DNA from: Siphonodentalium dalli
Taxonomy: Eukaryota; Mollusca; Scaphopoda; Gadilida; Siphonodentaliidae
Direction: 5' to 3'
DNA length: 64,000 bases
Assembly (NCBI GenBank): GCA_032622095.1
Contig: CP136063.1
Location: 29,080,987 to 29,144,986, forward strand
Shown: positions 32,777-42,486 of the stretch, one piece after another
Layout of the letters: the number at the start of each line of letters is the position of its first letter
Numbering within the stretch: position 1 is the stretch's first letter
Program-made: the position numbers and the translations under genes
The notes under the pieces: generated by a model
What the model was told of the DNA's origin: nothing
Seen by the model: only the letters and a program-made list of their open reading frames with translations
Databases searched by the model: none

Positions 32777-35700
32777 ATGACGGAAGAGTGCATTTTTAAA
32801 TTTCGGTATGGCGACAGGTGTATTTCGACAGACCTATGTTCGGTTAATGCTGATACAAGTAGGATTCTGACTATTATTAATGCAAGTAAAGTTTATGACG
32901 ATCACCTACATGCAATTTTAGAGGACAGACTTTTGGAAGATGAAAACTTAAAAGTTCATTTTCATAAGAACTGCATTGCTCGATATACGTCAAAAACAAA
33001 CTTGGATGTTGTAAGAAGGGACGCATCACCTGCTATACCTCCTAAGAGATCTCGCCGATCGGTTTCTGGATTCCAGTTCCAATTGCATTGTTTGTATTGT
33101 GGACAAGAGTGCATAGTTTATAAGGATAATAAAAACCCAGGAAGATGGCGCCCTGCATATATGTGTCGCTCGACTCACACAGAAGAGGGAAAGCCATATA
33201 GGATAGAGCTACTAGAAAAATGTGATGATCGAGGGGATGTTTGGGGACAGGAGGTTCGTTGTAGGATTGGAAGTGCGCTGAGTGACCTTCATGCAGTTGA
33301 TGCGCGTTATCATAAGGATTGTATGACAAAATGTGTCCAGAACAGATGCCTTACGCCAACTGAATCTGAACACACAGTGGATACAGCTTTACAACATGTC
33401 ATCAATGTAGTCGCGAGCAACAAGAAACGTATTTGGAATTCTGTTGAACTGCACAACGAATATAAAGCCCACAACGGGTGTGTTTTGGCACGGCCACAGT
33501 TGATCACTGAACTGAAACGTCACTTTTGTGACGAAATCCTTACACTGTCTGCTGTCGGTTATGCAAGTGTGTTAGCTTTCCATCAAAATACAGCAAATGT
33601 TTTGAGATTGGTAAAGGAAGAAAGTGGAGACGATTTAGAACCGCATATTACAACAGTTGCTAAGCATGTGGTTGAGGAATGCAAAAACATTACCAGCAAC
33701 AGATCGGAATACAATATTCATGTTGATAGGATATCCATTGAAGAATCTGTTTCCAGCACATTGATGACTTTCCTCGCTGCGATATCAACAAAGTTAGACA
33801 GATCGCTGCCTGCACTCCTTATTGGCAGTATTATCACAAGTATCGTCCTCAATCAAGCCACGGACCTCCAGGTAGCACTTGGCGTGCTTTTACGTGATTC
33901 CAAGCTGATTGTTAATCATATGTATGAGTATCGTGTTACATGCAGTTACGACGAACTACGTCGATTCAAAAAATCAGCTGCTATGGCAGCATCATTGGAT
34001 ACAGCGAAACAAGGAATAAATGACGCATCCAATGGTATGATCCAAATTATAGCCGATAATTTTGACTGTGATATCAGCTCTCCAAATGGGAAATCGTCGA
34101 CGCACTCACTTGCAATGATAATGACACAGGCAGCTTGTGATGTTAGTATTGGTGATCTGACAATTCCTCGTTTGAAGAAAGATGACCTTCCAAATACGAC
34201 GATAGATGAACAAGCAATTGACGGATCTCAATTCAAAATTACTAAGGACCCTGTAATGAACAGTGTTCCCAAATCCACCGTTTCAGGTAAATTCAGCTAC
34301 CACCAAGATGTTTCGCGGCGGCGGGCAGGTGAAAACGATTTGTCCTTCTTTGAGGATGTGATTTACAAGGACAACTGCCCCGAATATAATGAATACAATA
34401 CCAATTTGTGTCGGGAACAGGGACAGTCTGCTAGACTAAAGACAAATATTGTCTATCTCCCGCTGATAGACAGACCACCAGCAGATTCACAGACAATGAT
34501 AGCTGCAATGACAAAAGCTCAAACTTTATCTCGATCAGCTGGACAAGCTTTTGTCATATTCACTGCAGACCAACAGTTATATCGTGTTGCCTTGCACGCT
34601 ACTTGGGACAATCCTACCAAGTTCAATGACGTGTATCTGCGAATCGGGGGCATGCACCTTCTGATGAGTTACTGTGGTTCGATAGGTTCGTTGATGGCGG
34701 AAAGTGGTTTGGTGGAAATCCTAAGTGTGCAGTTTGGTGGAGTATTGAAAATGCTCACAGGAAAGAAATTTCCGCAAAATGTTCGTGCTCTCAGAATGTT
34801 GGCTGAAGAAGTGTTGCGTCCTGTATTTTGCAAATTCGAAATGGAATGCATGCATGACCTAGATACCACATTGGACAGATTGGCACTTCAAAGTAGAACA
34901 TCTAAGCTGTGGATTGACTGTCTGTTGAGACCAGTGTTTCTTATGTTGAAATACATACGTGCTGAGCGTGAATCGGATTGGCCACTACATCTAGACTCGG
35001 TCAGTGATATGATTCCATTGTTTTTTGCAGCCGGTCATATCCACTATGCCAGATATGCCTTGTATTATTTACGTTCAATGGAATCATTGCCCGAAAATGT
35101 CGGCCAACACTTCGTGAAGGGCGAGCACACAATGCACCACAACGCTGGAATTTTTAATGGAATTTGGACAGACATGGCCATCGAAACTACATTTATGAGA
35201 TATGGGCACGGACGTTCTGGAATAATTGGTATAACACTAAAGCCAGAGAGCATCAAAACCTGGGCATACAGCTTACACACATGCAATGGTCTGATAAAAG
35301 ATTTAGAATCAATGCAAAATTGTGATGCGAATCAATCTCACACACACCACAAGGAAGAGTCGACGTCCAGAATTAAACTTGATGCTGTGGACAGGGAAGC
35401 TTTGCGAGCTAAATTGGAGATTTGTATTGATCCCCTTGAACCAAGTCAGCACCCCGATGGTCTTATCAATATCGATTCGGGCAAGATAGTTAGCGACAAA
35501 ACTGTGAATGTTGACAATTCTAGAGCATTGGGTTTGAAGCAAATGCAAGAGTTTGAGAAGAGTTGGCCAGACGGATTCCACAATAAAATATCCCGTGACG
35601 TGCATACAATGGCACAGTCCCGCAAGCATATAAAGATAGACGATGGGAAAATATTTGACCCCGAAATCATATATGCCAGAGCAATGGGCCTGCATGACAG

Positions 35701-37150
35701 CTCCCGTAGTGTAGATATTAATGACATATTGTCTCACGAACTCGCTCCATATCCAGCTTCTATGTTCGAGCCAGATGGTCATCTAAGGGAATCTAAGTCA
35801 AAAGCCAACTTGAAGAATGCTCTTAGAGTTGATTATACACCTGATAATTCTGCAGAGTGCATGCCGATTGAAGCAACATTTCTGGATGGTTGCGCTATTC
35901 TCTGGGTCATCCCCTGGCCATCACCTGGCGCTGTTCAGGATTATTTAAATCGGTTTAGATTGTACATTCGTAACCACATGAAGACCACAGATGTCTACCT
36001 TGTATTTGATCGATACATTACAGGTAGCACGAAGGGTTCTACGCGAATCGGACGAGACCAAGGTGCAAGTCGGATGCACACACTGAAGACAACTACCCGA
36101 CTGCCATCCCAAAAAGTAATTCTTACTGTTACACATAACAAAGCACAGCTTATTAATCTTATCTGCCAAGACCTTCAGAAACACGCGGACGATTGGAAGG
36201 AAACTCAACACAAACTGGTCATTACAGGAGAAGATCCAGTGCCTCTGGAAATACACAAAGGTTTGATAGTTCGGCGAATTGACCTCAAGTCAACACACGA
36301 AGAAGCCGATACGGTCATCATTAACCAGGTAGCAAATATTTCAACATCATGTTCACTCATCCTAGCTGACGACACCGACATATTTATAATTTTTCTGCAT
36401 TTTGTGCACATGGGTGAGATTTATGGACGTGTGCTGATGGTTTCCCCAGCAAAAGGGCGGACTACGATCGACATAAACAAAACTTACCAGACGCATAGCA
36501 AAATTATTCCTGATCTGCTAGCGATGCACGGATTGACAGGGTGCGACACAGTTGCATCATACTTTGGTATTGGGAAGTGTTCGGCCCTAAAAACTCTGCG
36601 CAGTGGAAAGCACCCTTTGAGTATGCTCGGGAATAGTCATATAAATATAAATGATGTAGTGGACGAAGTCTTGCCTTTCATTTTGACGTGTTATGGTCTC
36701 CCAAAGTGTAAGAGCACAACAGAAGCAAGAATAAAAATGTGGTCGTTAAAAGTTGGACGGTCAATGGCGTGTGCTCCAAAATTGAACTCGTTACCCCCAA
36801 CCACCGAAGCTTTCATTGAAAATATAAAGCGTGCTCACCTTCAAGTTGCTACTTGGCGATATGCATCAGACGAATCTCCGCCGGATATGGAGGCAACAAA
36901 TTTTGGTTGGTCTAAAGATGGCGACGAACTCGTTCCTACAACGGTTGCCGACAACATACCAAAGGCCCCGGATAGCATACTGAAGCTGATACGGTGTTCG
37001 TGCACCAGCAATTCGCCTTGCTCGTCAAAGAGATGTGGGTGCTTTCGTGCTGGTTTGACGTGCACGTCATTTTGTTCGTGTCAAGGCGCGCTTAACTGTT
37101 TTAACGAGTTTACAAAACACTGTGATGTTAACGAGAATAACATTGATTAG
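32777..37150 (+). CDS. XPG/PIN-like nuclease and CXC-domain transposase, 1457 aa
   Basis: One intact frame fills the transposon, so this is the likely transposase. The N-terminal part has a cysteine/histidine cluster (C105-x2-C108, C112, then DARYHKDC with H179 and C182) that may bind zinc. The middle (about 200-1000) is not recognised. From 1034 a nuclease core follows: LVFDRY with D1078, then an acidic HEEADTV (E1175, E1176, D1178), LADDTDIF (D1198, D1199, D1201) and GLTGCD(1257)TVASYFGIGKCSAL. The last resembles the helix-hairpin element of FEN1/XPG nucleases. Residues 1407-1443 form a CXC (tesmin/TSO1-like) repeat with nine cysteines, RCSCT...CGCF...CSC. The ATG is preceded by a splice-like pyrimidine tract, and an in-frame stop is not far upstream. 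No frameshift or missing acidic residue is visible. Similar proteins are usually left as uncharacterised in invertebrate genomes. The functional label is inferred from motifs. Confidence 0.8.
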   Translation: MTEECIFKFRYGDRCISTDLCSVNADTSRILTIINASKVYDDHLHAILEDRLLEDENLKVHFHKNCIARYTSKTNLDVVRRDASPAIPPKRSRRSVSGFQFQLHCLYCGQECIVYKDNKNPGRWRPAYMCRSTHTEEGKPYRIELLEKCDDRGDVWGQEVRCRIGSALSDLHAVDARYHKDCMTKCVQNRCLTPTESEHTVDTALQHVINVVASNKKRIWNSVELHNEYKAHNGCVLARPQLITELKRHFCDEILTLSAVGYASVLAFHQNTANVLRLVKEESGDDLEPHITTVAKHVVEECKNITSNRSEYNIHVDRISIEESVSSTLMTFLAAISTKLDRSLPALLIGSIITSIVLNQATDLQVALGVLLRDSKLIVNHMYEYRVTCSYDELRRFKKSAAMAASLDTAKQGINDASNGMIQIIADNFDCDISSPNGKSSTHSLAMIMTQAACDVSIGDLTIPRLKKDDLPNTTIDEQAIDGSQFKITKDPVMNSVPKSTVSGKFSYHQDVSRRRAGENDLSFFEDVIYKDNCPEYNEYNTNLCREQGQSARLKTNIVYLPLIDRPPADSQTMIAAMTKAQTLSRSAGQAFVIFTADQQLYRVALHATWDNPTKFNDVYLRIGGMHLLMSYCGSIGSLMAESGLVEILSVQFGGVLKMLTGKKFPQNVRALRMLAEEVLRPVFCKFEMECMHDLDTTLDRLALQSRTSKLWIDCLLRPVFLMLKYIRAERESDWPLHLDSVSDMIPLFFAAGHIHYARYALYYLRSMESLPENVGQHFVKGEHTMHHNAGIFNGIWTDMAIETTFMRYGHGRSGIIGITLKPESIKTWAYSLHTCNGLIKDLESMQNCDANQSHTHHKEESTSRIKLDAVDREALRAKLEICIDPLEPSQHPDGLINIDSGKIVSDKTVNVDNSRALGLKQMQEFEKSWPDGFHNKISRDVHTMAQSRKHIKIDDGKIFDPEIIYARAMGLHDSSRSVDINDILSHELAPYPASMFEPDGHLRESKSKANLKNALRVDYTPDNSAECMPIEATFLDGCAILWVIPWPSPGAVQDYLNRFRLYIRNHMKTTDVYLVFDRYITGSTKGSTRIGRDQGASRMHTLKTTTRLPSQKVILTVTHNKAQLINLICQDLQKHADDWKETQHKLVITGEDPVPLEIHKGLIVRRIDLKSTHEEADTVIINQVANISTSCSLILADDTDIFIIFLHFVHMGEIYGRVLMVSPAKGRTTIDINKTYQTHSKIIPDLLAMHGLTGCDTVASYFGIGKCSALKTLRSGKHPLSMLGNSHININDVVDEVLPFILTCYGLPKCKSTTEARIKMWSLKVGRSMACAPKLNSLPPTTEAFIENIKRAHLQVATWRYASDESPPDMEATNFGWSKDGDELVPTTVADNIPKAPDSILKLIRCSCTSNSPCSSKRCGCFRAGLTCTSFCSCQGALNCFNEFTKHCDVNENNID

Positions 37151-37487
37151 AAACATATGCTTCAGATAGAGGATGCAGTATGGTCAATTCGTATCATTTA
37201 ATAACACGCTTGTTGTTAAAATTCGCGGGACTGACCGACGTATTGGTTTCTTTTGGTCTTGTATTCATTTCTTTGGATTGTATTTGTATTTTTGATAAAA
37301 CAAATTATTGTAATAATCTATATATTGCCATATTGCACAATTTTCATGTATTTGGCGGACATTTTTACGGCCATCTTTATAATCAAGCATCGGAAATTTG
37401 AAATATAGTTCGACCCACATATTATATAAGATTCCTATCATAAATTGACATATTAAACCTCAATTCGAGAAAGTTATTAACCGATTA

Positions 37488-37493
37488 AATAAA
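37488..37493 (+). terminator. Polyadenylation signal candidate of transposase gene
   Basis: AATAAA lies 338 bp after the stop codon and just before the right TIR, which is the expected place for a transcript end inside the element. Confidence 0.5.
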
Positions 37494-37505
37494 ATACCGA
37501 AATCC

Positions 37506-37665
37506 GGTAGCCATCTTGGACGCCATCTTGGATTTCTCAAAATGCTCAAGGGTGAGACGTCCACACCACCCTACAAATCATTACAGAGACCCTCCCCATG
37601 AATAATCAGCAAAGAAACAAACTATAACAGAGAATTTTGGGTTACCCCCTACTTCCGCTGGACTA
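37506..37665 (-). repeat. Right TIR of the Academ-like element
   Basis: The reverse complement of the left TIR. Mismatches are scattered, with one 10-bp length difference near the tip. Confidence 0.9.
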
Positions 37666-37668
37666 TAT

Positions 37669-38068
37669 GTTTCCTAATTAGTATAGCACTAGCAAGTTAC
37701 ATTTGAATGAAATTCATGCAATTTTCCTCAAATCTAATTGATATCATGATAACTTCCAATTTCAAATGAATGTGACATAGGAACTATTTTGCTAACTACG
37801 ATGTAGTTCTAATATGGGTATACACGTTTAACACATGAAATTACGTTTGAAAAATTACACCCACAGTAGAAATTTATACCCACAGTAGGAAGCTGTATAC
37901 CCACAAGATTATGTTTACAAAATAGGTGTTATACGCACAATAGAACAGGCAATTATGGTATAAATATGATATGTACCCTTAATTCACAATTTATACCATT
38001 TTCAATTAAAATATCAATTTAGTATAATTATTTAACATTAACACAACCAGCAAACATGAAACTACATA
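37669..38068. repeat. Spacer with short CCCACAGTAG repeats
   Basis: TACACCCACAGTAGAAATTT, TATACCCACAGTAGGAAGC and TATACCCACAAGATT follow one another at 37,856-37,912. No gene is seen. Confidence 0.5.
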
Positions 38069-38212
38069 CAGTAATGCCCTAATTAATCGACTCCTTTAAC
38101 CACAGCTCTCAGCGAGAGCTTTCCGATGAATGGAAACAAGCCATATTTCCGACTAAATCCTGAAAAGTTACCCATAATTCTGCTGTGGAGTCGATTAATT
38201 AGGGCATTACTG
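38069..38212. mobile_element. Tiny mariner-like MITE, TA target
   Basis: A 144-bp element with a perfect 26-bp inverted end (CAGTAATGCCCTAATTAATC then GACTCC) flanked by TA on both sides (38,067-38,068 and 38,213-38,214). A TA duplication and CAGT-type ends point to the Tc1/mariner superfamily. No coding capacity. Confidence 0.9.
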
Positions 38213-38385
38213 TACGCCGCCATATTCTGCTATTGTATTATTTATTGAGGGGCACCAGGAAGACGGCCAGTAGGTCATGCTGCTCCTGTACAATACTATT
38301 AATTCATATGTCAATGCTTTGTTATCTATTCTTATCTATTGTACAAATAAACATCTACGGACGCTGCATCGTGTGGGTTCTCTTA

Positions 38386-40340
38386 TAGAGGAGCGGTCTT
38401 GACCAGAATTGTTTTTTTTTTAATTTTTTCTTTTACACACGGAAAAATTATATATCATATGAAAGTAGAAGATGTAGGCTTCATGTTCCGCCCTGCTGTA
38501 AAATGTGAAAGTGGTGCCGTTGCCATGGAAACAGAATGTAAACATTGTAGACACAGTTTGATATTAAACCATTTCCGTAAATGGTAAAAACTAATTTAAG
38601 CCCATTCTAGGACAGGAACAGACGTTGAAGGTCATTTATTGATGATTTGTCCACTATAACTATGTTCCAACGATTCCAGTATTAAATATGATGCACATAT
38701 AGGTTATACGGGTCTTTATTGCCATTTTGGGGTGAAAAATGGTGATTTTTGCAAAAAATGCGATAATTTTGGAATTGGAACATTTATTGAATACTGCATT
38801 GGTTAATGTAATAATTTATGCATTATTATGATGGCATCATACGTGTACTTCAAATTAATTTGGATAAAACTGCCGAAAAGGCCCAATACCAAGAGAAATA
38901 CCTGTTACCATGGAAACGATATTTAAAAATACAAAAAATGCCGTTATTGGAAAGAAATGAAGACCTATAACCCTTGCGACACAATATAACTTTTTGAAAT
39001 TTGTTTTTTATGACATGCACTTTTAATCCTGACTTCTGTGTTGGGTAATTGATGCGGTTTATTTAGCTGTTGTCATGGAAACGGACCAAATTTCGCCAAA
39101 TAATGATGTTTTTTCCCATAGAGCTGACATTTAAAGCATGTAATTTTATGAAGCAAAGCGTATTATGACAACCCGTTATAGATGTCTCAAAACCTTTTTC
39201 AAAGATTACTATTTCCCAATTATCCCAGTAGTAGCTAGGATGCACATATAGGATATGAAGGTTTTATTGCCATTTTGGGGTAAAAACTGTTAATTTTTGC
39301 AAAAAATGCGATAATTTTGGAATTGAAACATTTATTTGATACTACATTGGTTACAGTAATAATTTATACATATTATGATGGCTTCTTACGTGTGCTTCAA
39401 TCTAGTTTTGATAAAACTGCAGAAAAAGCCTGAGAAATACCTATCACCATGGAAACGATATTAAAAAATACACAAAATTTCATTATTGGAAAGAAATGAA
39501 GTTCTATAACCATTGCGACACAAATTAACTTTTTGAATAATGAATAATGATGTTTTCCCCTATAAACAGGACATTTAAATTGTGAATTTTATAAAGCAAA
39601 ACATATTGTAACAACCTGTTATAGGTATCTCAAAATCTTCAACTCATATATATAATACAACAGGGGATAAGAGCACTCCTAAGACGACTTTCCTGCAGGT
39701 TTGCCAGACAAATTTACTATTATGTGAACGCACCCTGACATGGTACTCATCAGACTCAGAGTCCACGTGTTGTTATCATTTTATTTCCAATTTCTCAGCT
39801 GTTTCTATGGATCTAGACGAAAATTGTCTAAATGGTGATGTGTTTTGCACAATTTTTTTTATTATTGGAAATTGTGTGAAAAATTACGGGTATGTTTAAA
39901 AACCAACACCACGTATCTAGAAAATGCCATGATATGATTTTAAAAGATTCGCTGTCTGGGAATTATGAAACTGATTTGAAAGCAAATAGTTGATGATTAT
40001 AAGCTACATCCCTAAATAGTAATTACCTGTACTTACTCAGAATAACGGCATAACAATTTCCTGGAATATATCACATCCGAACCCATTTGGGTCAAATGTA
40101 GACCTGCATGATTAAAATGGGTCATGTAGTGTGATAATAGTGAGGATTGCTATGCAAATGCGGTGATATGGTGCGCCATAGCTGCCTTATGTCAAGCTCG
40201 GGCAATATATCCGGTTAATATATCAATATATGTGGTTAGACTACATCTTCTACTTTCATATGATGTATAATTTTTCCGTGTGTAAAGAAAAAAATTAAAC
40301 TCGAAAAATAAGCCCCGTTGGGGCCAAGACCGCTCATCTA
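38386..40340. mobile_element. Harbinger-like non-autonomous element, TTA target
   Basis: The ends TAGAGGAGCGGTCTTG and CAAGACCGCTCATCTA continue as TIRs of about 85 bp (through TTTACACACGGAAAAATTAT). TTA stands on both sides (38,383-38,385 and 40,341-40,343). The interior has a two-copy tandem repeat (38,690-38,860 and 39,240-39,400) sharing TGCACATATAGG, TTTATTGCCATTTTGGGG and GCAAAAAATGCGATAATTTT. No transposase frame is present. Confidence 0.75.
38690..39400. repeat. Tandem duplication, about 550-bp period
   Basis: Two diverged copies inside the TTA-target element. GGAAATGGAAACGATATT-type and GGAAAGAAATGAAG blocks recur at the same spacing. Confidence 0.75.
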
Positions 40341-40359
40341 TTATGTGTAGTCAGATTAG

Positions 40360-40499
40360 GCCTACCCGACGCAGCGAATGATTTCTCACACATATCGCAC
40401 TGATACGGGCGATCACTAAAATGAATTATCTTATGCATGGTGGCTTCTGATAAAGTTGCAAATGCTTTCGCATACATATCGCACTCAAGATTATGGACG
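40360..40499 (-). pseudogene. Decayed extra C2H2 fingers of the downstream gene end
   Basis: Reading on the minus strand past the stop at 40,500, a shifted frame resumes finger-like sequence (LECDMYAKAF and then DRPYQCDMCEKSF). Indels in the linker at about 40,480-40,500 created the stop. The paralogue at 27,533 ends differently, so the 3' end of this gene has been lost by frameshift. Confidence 0.7.
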
Positions 40500-41273
40500 C
40501 TATCCCGTGTGGATTCTATTATGTGTCATCAGATTACATTTCTGTGTGAATGATTTTTCACACATCTCGCACTGAAATGGACGATCTCCCGTGTGTGTTC
40601 TCAGATGAACGACTACTTGAGATGAAGTAGTAAACGATTTCTCACACACATCGCACTGATATGGACGCTCCCCATTGTGGATTCTCTTATGCTCCGTTAG
40701 GTTACCTCTCTGGGTGAATGTTTTCTCACACACATCGCACTTATATGGACGTTCGCCGGTGTGGATTCTCTTATGTTGAATCAGACGACTGTTCAGTGCA
40801 AATGATTTCTCGCACATATCACATTGATACGGACAATCACCGATGTGTGTTCTTCTATGAACAGTGGCATCATATGATTTAGTAAATGATTTCTCGCACC
40901 TATCACATTGATACGGGCGATCGCCAGTGTGGATTCTCATATGCTCCTTCAGATGACTGTTCACTCCAAATGATTTCTCACACATATCACATTGAAATGG
41001 GCGATCACCAGAGTGCGTTCTCTTATGAACTGTGACTCGAGATGAAGTAGTAAATGAAATCCCACACACATCACATTGATATGGACGATTACCGGTGTGT
41101 GTTCTCTTATGTTCCGTCAGATGACCTTTCAGTATATATGATTTCTCGCATTTATCACATTGATACGGGCGATCACCAGTGGTTGTTCTCTTATGAACGG
41201 ACGCTTGAGCTGAAGCAGTAAATGATTTATCAGAGATATCGCCCTGATCACCAAAATGAACTCTCTTATGCAT
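40500..41273 (-). CDS. C2H2 zinc-finger protein, eight fingers, both ends damaged
   Basis: The minus-strand frame encodes eight complete C2H2 fingers (YQCDKCEKSY...H...H style) joined by TGNRP/SGDRP/TGERP linkers. They are preceded by a degenerate finger (QGDISDKSF) in which both cysteines are gone. The protein would bind DNA in the nucleus. The nominal start MHKRVHFGD is really the end of a preceding finger, so upstream coding sequence is missing or spliced. The stop at 40,500 is followed by frameshifted fingers. Fingers 4-7 match the ORF at 27,533-28,294 almost residue for residue (SYDATVHRRTHIGDCP, TQRGNLT, TSSQVVVHLRTHTGD), which points to duplication of one locus over 12 kb. Both genes may be relics of one family expansion. 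No KRAB, BTB or SCAN domain is seen. Confidence 0.7.
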   Translation of the reverse strand: MHKRVHFGDQGDISDKSFTASAQASVHKRTTTGDRPYQCDKCEKSYILKGHLTEHKRTHTGNRPYQCDVCGISFTTSSRVTVHKRTHSGDRPFQCDMCEKSFGVNSHLKEHMRIHTGDRPYQCDRCEKSFTKSYDATVHRRTHIGDCPYQCDMCEKSFALNSRLIQHKRIHTGERPYKCDVCEKTFTQRGNLTEHKRIHNGERPYQCDVCEKSFTTSSQVVVHLRTHTGDRPFQCEMCEKSFTQKCNLMTHNRIHTG

Positions 41274-41782
41274 TGTCTGTCTGGGCTAATGTAATATCTA
41301 TTAAAACATCCGAGGTTGTATTAATGTAATGTAAATAATTTACCACGTCTAAAGCCTACATGGGTGCGTCTATAACCGAAAGGTTCGTGCACTGCAATTT
41401 CTACAGATAAAATACACTGGAGTTTCCCTTTTACCGAAATAACGATATACTTTGTCCCGCGGCTGCTAATAATGTCAATATACGTAATAACACCCTCCGT
41501 TATAATATAGGCCTACTGATGTCGCTAGCATTAAAAAAATATCTGGTTCCACAAATGGAGATATTTATTGGGCGATGATCTATTCAGCTCAGTTTTGGAA
41601 TCCCATCCGTAAGACTTTAGTTAGAAACCCCATACATGACAGTTCTCAATAAAATATTATAAAAAGTTTAGTCACTTTTGTTTTGTTTTTTTGTTTGTTG
41701 GTTTTTTAGTTCAGACGTTAGGAATTTTTTTTTAGGTTCTGTTCAACCGACCACCAAGAAAATTTCCGCGTGTTGCCTGTTA
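41274..41782. other. No gene seen
   Basis: AT-rich spacer upstream (5') of the zinc-finger ORF. No promoter could be defined. Confidence 0.4.
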
Positions 41783-42479
41783 GTGTCTGCGCACACGATC
41801 ACGGTTGTCCCCGGTTTACCCGGCTGCGGTGTAAATCGGGGACAACCGGGATCGTGTGCGCCGGCACTTTGGGCCGGTTTTTGTCGGATCCGATTTAACC
41901 GGACCGATCAAACTGAGTTTGATTTCATCCGGAAAAACCGGCTCGTGACGATGGCAACGCGCGTGTTTTGCTTGTCACATGACCAAAACATCATTCAAAA
42001 TGTCGGAATAGTTAGCAGCGACCGCTATTCGAAAATTATGTCAAGAATTCTGATCCATCGACAAGTAACAACTGCTGGTAGACCTATGGGCAGAAAATAG
42101 GTGCCCGTATATAGTAATCGCAACAAGAAGGCGGTAGCTGTGGAAAGGTAGTTTACGGCTATTGGCAGTATTCACAGTATTGCCCGTGACCTCAAATTCA
42201 ATATATTATTATTAATATTATATATTCATTCAGTTTATTATTAATAAATATTAGTCTTTAGAAATACATATTAATATAAATCACCATGACTAGCTATAGT
42301 AAATGTCTAGATCGGCTGACCACACCAGTTGGCTATTTACTACAGTGACCATAGGCATAGCATGCATATGACCGGAGTGAAAATCGGACTCGTGTGCGCT
42401 GAACCCCCCGATTTTATCGGGCCCGATTTACACCGCAGCCGGGTAAACCGGGGACAACCGTGATCGTGTGCGCCGACAC
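41783..42479. mobile_element. Harbinger-like MITE, TTA target, about 60-bp TIRs
   Basis: Ends GTGTCTGCGCACACGATC and GATCGTGTGCGCCGACAC, flanked by TTA (41,780-41,782 and 42,480-42,482). The TIRs are near-perfect through CGGTTGTCCCCGGTTTACCC and GGCTGCGGTGTAAATCGGG. A second inverted copy of parts of the arm (GGGGACAACCGGGATCGTG) lies inside at about 41,839. No coding sequence. Confidence 0.85.
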
Positions 42480-42486
42480 TTAATTA

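Larger units (their letters stand above)
32114..37665 (+). mobile_element. Academ-like DNA transposon, probably autonomous
   Basis: A 5,552-bp element that starts TAGTCCAGC and ends GCTGGACTA, flanked by the 3-bp direct repeat TAT (32,111-32,113 and 37,666-37,668). The TIRs are 160-170 bp and contain a long near-identical block (CCCAAAATTCTCTGTTATAG through GATTATTCATGGGGA and AAGATGGCGTCCAAGATGGC). The only ORF is an uninterrupted 1457-codon frame with XPG/PIN-like nuclease motifs and a C-terminal CXC zinc domain. Academ elements are known for 3-4-bp target duplications, an XPG-type nuclease in one lineage and a cysteine-rich zinc finger. The assignment to Academ follows from these traits and has not been tested by alignment. 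No internal insertion or frameshift is visible. Confidence 0.75.

Noticed and set aside
33042-37065. Minus-strand frames opposite the transposase
   Set aside because: They are shadows of the 1457-codon plus-strand gene.
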